This document shows positions 56,801-64,000 of a DNA stretch of 64,000 nt, piece after piece. The stretch covers positions 14,006,442-14,070,441 of the forward strand of contig NC_064045.1 in NCBI RefSeq assembly GCF_932526225.1. The letters are read 5' to 3'. The translations under genes and the position numbers were made by a program. The notes under the pieces are model-generated. The model saw nothing but the letters and a program-made list of their open reading frames with translations, was not told where the DNA came from and made no database searches. Every line of letters starts with the position of its first letter. The stretch's first letter is position 1. The stretch is from Nematostella vectensis (taxonomy: Eukaryota > Cnidaria > Anthozoa > Actiniaria > Edwardsiidae).

Positions 56801-59800
56801 ACAAAGCACAAAAAATCAAATTCTTCTTCACAGCTGATAAAGGTACTGAAACAATTTTAAGGTTGTCCTTTTCTATACAGCATTGAATCTTTAATAATAA
56901 AATAATTATATTACAAATTGTAATGACTACATATTCTTGCTTCACACCTTCCTTCCAGTGTGCATGTTTTCACTTCTTCCAGGACAGATTTGCCGTCCTT
57001 CTTATTAACCTCCCAGAGATGAATGCTGTTCTGCTCCCCATCGTCACACACACTGATGACACGCCCCTAGAACAGATGTGTAAAACATGAACAAAACCAT
57101 CCTTTTTTTTCCTCAGATTTGGCATTCGATGATACCCAAATAAAGATCTAATTCAAATCCTGATGTCCTTGATTTGAATTTATCAGTACTTTTTTTCCAT
57201 ATTTTTTTCTAATATCAAAACATTGCATATAAAATATGTGTTTGTCCCCTTAAAATAAAAAACAAATTTTATAACCACACATGACTATAATAAGCATGAG
57301 TTTGAAATATAATAAATTACTTTTTTGTAACACTATTTAGATAGAATACAGGACTAAATCAAGCTATGAGAATAGAATGCTAACCAAAATAGACAAGTAA
57401 AATTTAGAACTTATGAAGAAAATTCAAGAGATAAGAAACCCCTCTAACACCAACAAAAATAATTATTATCTTGTGCGGGTGCAAACAAAGGCAATGGTTG
57501 GGTTCTGTATATTTTAATAGAATGACTAATTAAAACCCGATTTGAGCTATCCTTGGACCAAACATTTGAGCTTAGGTAGAAATGAGTCATCCCACATAAA
57601 TCCATCATTCAGATAAAAAATAAATATTCTTTATATTTACATATATATATATACATATTAGCCTGCTGTAGATTTTTATCTGTCCTTACATAGAAACATT
57701 AGAGCACTCAGATCCATGAACAAGTAATTGTTTTGCCAAGAAATAACAAGACCAAAAATGCATTCCATTGTGAAACAGTTGCAAATCCAGGGTGACTGAA
57801 AATAAACCTGACAATTAAATACTTGGCATGACAAAAGGATAATGATTCCTAATGTTTCTGTTTCTAAATGGAACAATAGGCATTTAGAATATGCTTAAAT
57901 TTGATAAATGCAGTACAGGAGACAGAAAGTTATGACTGTGAAATTTTTTAATTTCTGGTATAAAGAAAGACAAAACAAATAAGGTTAGGGTAACAGACCA
58001 GCACGCTATTACTAATAATATCTTTTTAAAAATCACTGCTATAAATAGCTTTGACAAATAAGAGTAATCAGATATTGGCAGAGGAAAAAAAATTTCCCGA
58101 AGGTACCCTGGGGATGAAATAACCTTGAGATACAAAAACCTTATAATTTACAAATTGCTTTGCATAGTCGTAAACTAGACAGTGTTCCTATATCTATAAC
58201 CCAGACGGACTGATAGGGACAGGCTTGAATAGAACTGGTTTATTAACAAAGATAAAAATCACTTGTGAGCGACTTTATGCTTCAGCAGTTCACCCCTATT
58301 CAAGTAGACAGACTGGCAGCTCATTGAATGAAATGACACTCACTTGCATTAACAGGATGTAATAGCAGAGTAAATAGACTTTTACAGTCTTCCTAACCCC
58401 AGATATAGGTTCGCATCTTGTTCTACGGGGTTATAGACAGTGCAAATTGCAAACCCAGTAACCGCACCCAGGGTAACACCCAGCGAAAGATTAACAGGCT
58501 TAGACACCTCTGATACTCCCTTTGAATGACTATAACGGTTAACTTTTTCTCCTACCTGTTCGGGGAGAAAGTGCAGCTCTTGGATGCGGGTTTGGTTGTC
58601 GTGACAGGCGGTTAGCTGTACGCCAGGACGACCAAATCTACAGCAAGTCAAGGAGAAGAGACGCCATATTGGAAATGAACGAAGCTAATATTTCGCAAGA
58701 TAAATTTCTAAATATAAATAGTATTCGGCACTGAGGGAAAGCAACATGCTTCTGTGATCTGTTTTTAATTGGGAATGGCAATAAATCGTTATAGAATTGT
58801 TAAAATGTGCTTAGTTTGTGGATGATTTAATAATAATGTACTGCTTTCAAGCAGACCATGGAGATCGCGAGGTAAGAGGTTTATGCAGCTAATATTTCAT
58901 TACAACGTAAAACTAGAAACACTTGTAATATAGGTTCAATAATTTACGAGTGTACGAATGCAAAGTTTCAAATGTTTTTTCTATCGCTTATTTTGAGATA
59001 AAAAAAAATGCGGTGCCAATATAAACATTGCAGTATTATTTGGATAGAGTATATAGATTTCGGTTGCCAAAGCGGATTCTATGTTGCAATCACTTCCGAT
59101 CGCAAACCGAACAGACTGAATAAATGTGTCAGGGTTATTAAGATATGCGAGAAGTTTACGATCCTATATAGAAGGAAATTGTTCGTTAGTTGTGGCAAAT
59201 TATGGCAAGCGTTTGTGGAATGGTCGAAGCACGTGGAAATCTGAGCCGCTACCAAAACAACTTGAACAAGCTATAGAAAGACTGCAATAACTATACTACA
59301 ATACCTAGATATCAGCTCTCTGAGTACACAATCAAACAAGCACAATTTCACAGCTTAAAAAATGTCAGAGAAACGAGTAATAGATTATAAGTAAAATGCA
59401 AGGAAATTTATCGGGATGAAATTTATCATCAATTTTTTTCCAAAATATGATATGTTTTTAATTAAACTTTCAAGAATATGAACCAGGATTTAGTGTAAAT
59501 ATTTTAAAATAACATTAAACTATGTTAGGGCAAATAAACCAAACCTAACATCGACAAAATAAAGATTATTTGAGAGAAGAAATGTTAGATGAAGAGGGTC
59601 GCCTTCGACTTGAAATCAGTCAGCTCTCGTAGCTTACAGAAAATCCTTAGAAAAATACATTAAACTGCACTAAATAAGCCTCCAATTGATGTCAAATCCA
59701 AATTCTTAAGCTTATTCAAGGTTCTGAATGGTGAATCATCGAATTTTCTGCAAATTTATTCATGAATTGGGCGTCTTACCAAACCTTGATACAGACAAAG

Positions 59801-60118
59801 CTTCGTGAGTGGACCTAGCTGAAAACTTTTCGATCAGGGTTTATATTTGGTCAAGGATACATCCTAAGCGTGCCATCTTCTGTTCCGATTGCAAGGAGGT
59901 TTAGCTTTGGATCTTGGGCTAGTGCACTTGGTTTGTGTGGAAAGCCATGCTCGATCGTCTACAAGAAACCAAGCACATGTCACAACCGACATCTTATATT
60001 CAAAACCTTTGCACAATGTGCGACTAACCTTATTGAAAAGAAACAAATCCTGCCCAAGTTTATCCTTAATTCGACCTTCTGAGGTCTTCCCTCTGCCTCT
60101 ATGCAAGAACTTGAACAT
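44871..60118 (-). CDS. LLGL: Lethal(2) giant larvae homologue, WD40 cell-polarity protein
   Basis: Complete 1190-residue protein in 18 coding exons: 60029-60118 (ATG), 59861-59958, 58556-58637, 56948-57066, 56377-56520, 55547-55619, 54596-55001, 53727-53796, 52018-52165, 51428-51495, 50672-50981, 49883-50147, 49464-49739, 49012-49224, 48158-48539, 47148-47808, 46670-46705, 44871-45002 (TGA). All junctions are GT/AG with matching phases. Lgl acts with Scribble and Dlg at the basolateral cortex and opposes aPKC. Diagnostic stretches: HGFPHKPSALAQDP 34-47, AGGMPRASYGDKNC in exon 7, SWPITGGKTL, GHEDGSVQFWDVSQ, WPPFKKVGNFDPFSDDPR, EEQFKVFSLPHL and GQGFYLRSPSE. The membrane-binding polybasic hinge RKKSLKKSIRDSFRRLRRSR (635-654) keeps Ser638, Ser642 and Ser646, the four-residue-spaced aPKC sites. 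No R-SNARE tail, which excludes tomosyn. Residues after about 930 form an unusual Ser/Glu/Lys/Ala-rich tail not seen in vertebrate LLGL. Confidence 0.96.
46777..47015. repeat. 34-bp tandem repeat in LLGL intron 16
   Basis: About seven copies of a unit 'cctaccaccatgactggtgg' plus 'atgaacaatcgaag', some lacking 'catg'. Each unit contains the inverted repeat CCACCA/TGGTGG. Confidence 0.93.
51787..51893. mobile_element. Truncated 'ggtacccagggta' repeat element in LLGL intron 9
   Basis: The right end 'actggtacccagggta' matches, inverted, the ends of the hairpins at 61306-61350 and 61963-62062. The body holds 'cctcctcgctttgctcgtcg'. The left inverted end is not visible, so this is a partial copy. 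Confidence 0.4.
53361..53562. repeat. 53-bp tandem repeat in LLGL intron 8
   Basis: Four copies of a unit beginning 'ccgtcccttagtggcaactg' and ending 'cagtaataaacaaaaccatc', nearly identical. Recent small expansion. Confidence 0.93.
54140..54670. repeat. 142-bp tandem duplication including LLGL exon-7 3' end and donor
   Basis: The segment spanning the last 75 bases of exon 7, its donor and about 67 intron bases is repeated. The genuine copy begins at 54596; exon-like copies begin at 54165, 54307 and 54449 (spacing 142, 142, 147). The copies at 54307 and 54449 keep an intact donor (AATG|GTATGA). The copy at 54165 has GT changed to AT. In two copies the Arg codon CGA has become TGA. Confidence 0.92.
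55943..56035. mobile_element. Foldback element in LLGL intron 5
   Basis: Inverted arms 'aaaacagcctcaagcaatc' (55946-55964) and 'gattgcttgagactgtttt' (56015-56033) match with one mismatch and enclose 50 bases. Hairpin MITE remnant. Confidence 0.5.
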
Positions 60119-60400
60119 GGTCTTGTTGAGTGCTCCTCGGAAAATGTAAAAGCCGCCGAGGAAAGAGAATAATTTACGGTCGGACGGAGTTACGGTGAAG
60201 AGAGAAGAGTTGACTCAATCACGCCTTCGTAAAAATTTGGTTTAAGTCACATGACCGGCTGTCAATCACACCTCACAGAACCAATCAGCGTTCGAATTGT
60301 TATTTACGCGCTAAGGGACTTTATTTCAGCTGTCTAAAGCTACAGCATTTGATTGGTTTCCTGTGATTCCAGTTCAAACAAAGTTTGGAAATGTTTCGAA
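60119..60400 (-). promoter_or_regulatory. Probable LLGL promoter / 5' UTR region
   Basis: Sequence upstream of the LLGL start codon. It holds a CCAAT box (60281-60285), a second in the other orientation (ATTGG at 60352-60356), a CACATG E-box (60248-60253) and an AP-1-like TGACTCA (60213-60219). No clear TATA box. Positional inference. Confidence 0.4.
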
Positions 60401-61305
60401 AATATCAGTGTGCTTTTTGCGTATGATTAAAATATGAATACTTCTCTAATTCTTAATCTCCCTTGGCAATATTTGCTGTTGGCATTGGCGCCATAATTTC
60501 CTCATTAAGATATGGACAAAGAAGAAGACAGCTAATGACTCGCAACTCGAAAATGAGCGCGAACAAAAAAACGTGAAAAATAATCAAAAGCTCTTTGAAA
60601 TAACTTTTACCGGTTTTATATACCAGCGTGATGAGCTTCTATGAGTCTTTGAAAGCAATTTGCATGACAATTTCCTGATTAAGTCAGTCGTTTTCCTGGG
60701 TAGAATGTCCAACATCGTTAACGAGGCGGGAGGCTGAAGTTTGAATAATAGTTAATAAAGCTCACAGTCCAATTCTCTAGCTAGTCTTCACTGAATACTT
60801 AAGCTGAATAATTAAAAAGTTGATTTTGACGGAAAAGGGCCCCAACAGCGTAACAGACAAAGCGGTCACCCTCAAAGATTCAACGAGACAAGACGCGAAA
60901 ACGACAAGAAAGTTGTCATGCAGTTTAGATCTGTTGCGAGTTTTGGAAAGAAACAAGCTTAACAGCTAAAGAAAACCTTCTGCTTTACAGTCGAGGCTAG
61001 GGGAAAAGACAGGGACGCAAGACAGTGTTTGAGATTTCAATAAAATAGTACATTCTGGGATTAATTCGATAACTAACTATTATGTCGATGGCTTTTTTAA
61101 AGTTTTGCATGAAACATAGGAAACAACAAAATGCAGGGGAACCACGAAAGTTGCGTGAAATACTATGTGAAATATATAAATTGGCAGAGTTCGCTTGGCA
61201 ACATTTTATAGATTCAATGAACTAAGAATTCTAATCAAAACAGCCACATAAAAAATATTAGCACCTCCCCTCCCCTTGCATGAAAAATTATACTGACTTT
61301 ACTAC

Positions 61306-61350
61306 CCTGGGTACCAGAGGCTCGAGCTTACCTGGTATCCAGGGTGACGT
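61306..61350. mobile_element. Short hairpin element, 'taccctgg' type
   Basis: TACCCTGGGTACCAG and the inverted CTGGTATCCAGGGT flank about 16 bases. Ends match the 100-bp element at 61963-62062; probably a solo or deleted copy of the same family. Confidence 0.5.
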
Positions 61351-61962
61351 TACGACAATTTTTTTTTCAGTCTGGGGTTGATATTTTATTTAATTTTAGA
61401 TCTACGCAAACATCTTACATATTTGTCTAGATTCACCCTCGCGATCGCTTTTCTGTCTGTTTAAAAATGATAACAAAACATACTACAATTTCACAATATA
61501 TTTTTAAAAATAACTATAATAAATTACACATGACGGTTTGGTTTTACGTCAAGACCAGATACCTGTTAAATGGTATACGGACCACAACAAATTGAGCAAA
61601 GCCAAAACCAGAAAAAAAAACAAATGCCCCAGTAGAACCGCGACTTGTAATATCCGTGTTCAGTTACTATAAAGAAGCCGTAAAAACATAAAAAAAAAGA
61701 ATTAATGAATAAATGACAAACATTAGAGGAAAACATAACCTGGTGCGCACGGCAGTGATAACAGATATAACATTTTCGAGGCCTATACCAATATACAGGT
61801 CCCAATTTAACACAGTTATTTCTACTGGAGCAAAATGGCCCAGACGGCAATCCTGTATAAAAGCACCAAAGGGGGGATGCTGGCTCGAATAAGCACCGCA
61901 CCGCAGCGCTTACTTAACTTTTCATGTCCCAGGCGGGTCTGTGTCATAAGAAGATGTTGCGG

Positions 61963-62062
61963 TACCCTGGTTCCAGAGCCATGAACGTCTCTCTATTTAG
62001 TGGCCAGCGAGGTTGAGAAGGAGTCTGAATAGAGAGACGTTCGAGGCTCTGGAACCAGGGTA
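61963..62062. mobile_element. 100-bp hairpin MITE with 9-bp target duplication
   Basis: The 18-bp perfect inverted ends TACCCTGGTTCCAGAGCC / GGCTCTGGAACCAGGGTA are followed inward by GAACGTCTCTCTATT and its complement, so almost the whole element folds on itself. Both sides carry the identical direct repeat ATGTTGCGG (61954-61962 and 62063-62071). A 9-bp duplication suggests a Mutator-like or Merlin-like transposase acting in trans. Confidence 0.85.
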
Positions 62063-62085
62063 ATGTTGCGGCAGGTATGTCGAAG

Positions 62086-62458
62086 CCACATTTGTAATAA
62101 CCTGCCACATTTGTAATAAGGTAGGCCACATTTGTAATAAACTATCCGATATTTCATAAAAGAAACATCGTATGACATCCAAACTTGGTAGGTTTCATGT
62201 AGGTGTCAAGGGGGGTGCAACCAGGTGGTCACGTGGTATGTGACGTCATCCACAGAGTCATTAAATAATAAATATAAACATAAAAATTATTTTACTATAG
62301 AGACATCGTCAAACATGGAATATGACACATATATGACACCTACCAAGTTTGGTTGTCGTACGATGTTTCTTTCATGAGATATCAGATAGCTTATTACAAA
62401 TGTGGCCTACCTTATTACAAATGTGGCCGTTATAACAAATGTGGCAGGTTATTACATA
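62086..62458. mobile_element. About 370-bp foldback element with repeated ends
   Basis: Two arms of about 120 bases are imperfect inverted copies. Each arm carries three copies of 'ccacatttgtaataa' near the tip, then 'gaaacatcgtatgaca' and 'cttggtaggt' toward the centre. The core contains 'cacgtggtatgtgacgtcat'. No ORF. Tandem terminal motifs inside long inverted arms are typical of Foldback-type elements. Confidence 0.75.
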
Positions 62459-62943
62459 TTTTGCCTCAACAAGGTAGTCCGTTATCGTAGCTTAACCTTC
62501 AGTTAACAAGTAATCTTCTATAGTAATCATCGAAGTCGTGTTGCACTTCGGGGTGGGTCCTACTTATTCTTTTTTTCCTCTTAGGCGAGGCGCTTTTATA
62601 GTCGAGGGAGGCGCTCAACTTCCACCAACGCAGCGTTTGGTCATATTGTAGGAGCAGCAAATGGATCTTTGTTAGTGCTTGTTTTGGTAAGGTCAGATGG
62701 AGACCTCAACGGAATTTGAATTATTTGCGTTGAGTGATAGGTTAAGCCTTTAGCTCCCTCCCCCCCTTCCTTCTCCAGGCCTGCTCAAATCCCTAATGGT
62801 CAATCCATCAAATCGGAAACAAGGGACTCATTTTTCGGGAAACGGTATTTTATATTTAGTTATCTATTTTTGTTATTTGTTTTCAGCTTTTGAAACGGGA
62901 AATAAAACAGGATTTTGTGAGGAGAATAACGTGTTGTATTTAT

Positions 62944-63170
62944 CTAGTCACGACTCGTGTGAAGCGAACTTGTCTTTGGCGTATATGTTGTAGTCATCTG
63001 GTCACGAGTCATGTAGAGCGAACTTGTCTTTGTCAAGAGTGTTGTAGTCATCTGGTCACGACTCGAGTAAAACGAACTTGTCTTTGGCAAGAGTGTTGTA
63101 TTCATCTAGTCACGACTCGTGTAAAGTGAACTTGTCTTTCGCGCGAGTGTTGTAGTCTTCCAGCACGTTC
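62944..63170. repeat. 54-bp tandem repeat
   Basis: Four diverged copies of a unit beginning 'gtcacgactcgtgtgaagcg' and ending 'gtgttgtagtcatctg'. The divergence shows it is older than the intronic arrays. Confidence 0.85.
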
Positions 63171-63570
63171 AGTATCTCAAGCGTCTCACTTGCAGATACT
63201 GCCTGGCATTCACGCTTGGTGTTTTCTAACAGAATGGAACCATTACCAGATTGTACCAGGAAACGATAAGATCTGGAAACGAAATGGATATCATATAAAT
63301 GTAAATATTAGAATGCCTGCTGGCTTTATAGTAAGAAATATATGTTTGCAAAGGACAGAAAGAGGGAGGGTCATTTTCTCCAGACCCCTCGCTTTTTTAT
63401 GCGGCACAGGAATCCCGAAACTCTGGGGGGAGGGGGAGACTATCAACGGGTCTGGTCTTTAACGTGGAATTTTTTTAATGTATAAGTCTCATATTTTGAA
63501 CAGATGAAACGTTTTCTGTCACTGAAGATGTTGCCCGTAACCAGGAACAGCGCCCCCAGAGATTGGGTGT

Positions 63571-63776
63571 TTACAGCGTAACCAGTAAAACCGTGAACAC
63601 CTAAAATATGTGTGGAATGTTTATTGTCTTTTGACGAATCAGACGCGAGAATTCAGACACTAAGACTTGTTGAGACATGTTTCTAGTTGGCTGTTCGAAT
63701 ATCTCGCGAGTGATTGGCCGGAGCAAACATTCCATACATATTTCCGGTGTTCACGGTTTTCTTGGAAGCGCTGTAA
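63571..63776. mobile_element. 206-bp foldback MITE with TTACAGCG ends
   Basis: Ends TTACAGCG and CGCTGTAA are inverted copies. Inward lies a 30-base arm pair (AAAACCGTGAACACC with its complement, then ATATGTGTGGAATGTTT with AAACATTCCATACATAT). No ORF. Target duplication not clear. Confidence 0.7.
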
Positions 63777-64000
63777 GATGACGGAACTTTAACGCCCTTA
63801 TCCGAGAAGACAATGCACTAGCGTTTTTACACCTCAACAGGGTGCCGGTAAGATAATGAATCTCAAAAGTGTGGGATTAAGCTGAACTTCATTTCAGAGA
63901 CATGGGTTTTTTCACTCTGCATTTGCAAAAAAAATCACACAATGAAAAATAATTCGGACTATTTTTTAGATGCTTCTAATGGATTTCCTTTGCAAATCAC

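Larger units (their letters stand above)
60401..64000. other. Intergenic region right of LLGL
   Basis: I find no gene here. ORFs are under 120 codons and show no family motif. What it contains is repetitive: hairpin elements (61306-61350, 61963-62062, 62086-62458), a 54-bp repeat (62944-63170) and a foldback element (63571-63776). Confidence 0.5.

Noticed and set aside
44871..60118. Identification as tomosyn (STXBP5) rather than LLGL
   Set aside because: The aPKC polybasic hinge is present, the C-terminal R-SNARE motif is absent, and the conserved blocks fit Lgl better.
61566..61901. 111-codon minus-strand ORF right of LLGL
   Set aside because: Composition is Phe/Tyr/Cys-rich from AT-rich DNA, no recognisable domain, no splice or promoter context.

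Overview
This is eukaryotic, intron-rich animal DNA, not bacterial. I could thread four conserved protein-coding genes exon by exon, with GT/AG borders and matching codon phases throughout. The proteins are recognisably metazoan. Intron density, AT content and the many small foldback elements with 'ggggcggatc'-type ends suggest a cnidarian, most likely a sea anemone such as Nematostella. The species is inference; the genes are read directly.

Layout: (1) 864-4626, + strand: the last four coding exons of mitochondrial aconitase (ACO2); its 5' part lies left of the window. (2) 24785 back to 5895, - strand: complete translation-termination GTPase eRF3 (GSPT1), 18 coding exons, 548 aa, convergent with ACO2. 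(3) 39775 back to 27420, - strand: complete XPR1-family EXS-domain phosphate-exporter-like gene, 8 coding exons, 411 aa, with no SPX domain. (4) 60118 back to 44871, - strand: complete lethal-giant-larvae (LLGL) polarity gene, 18 coding exons, 1190 aa, with the aPKC-target polybasic motif and a long low-complexity C-terminal tail. The last 3.9 kb holds the LLGL upstream region and foldback transposable elements. These are ordinary housekeeping or polarity genes and do not form an operon or a shared pathway.

The striking feature is the introns. At least ten large minisatellite arrays, each with its own unit (41, 34, 55, 39, 27, 67, 17, 20, 32, 52 and 26/27 bp), plus an AAC-rich tract, fill introns of ACO2, GSPT1 and XPR1; LLGL has smaller ones. 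Together they make up roughly a quarter of the window. In three separate genes the repeated unit includes an exon-intron junction: the ACO2 acceptor plus first exon bases, the GSPT1 exon-14 donor plus last exon bases, and the LLGL exon-7 3' end plus donor. Each intron therefore carries copies of its own splice site. I found no new enzyme or defence system; this splice-junction amplification and the SPX-less XPR1 gene are the best leads.
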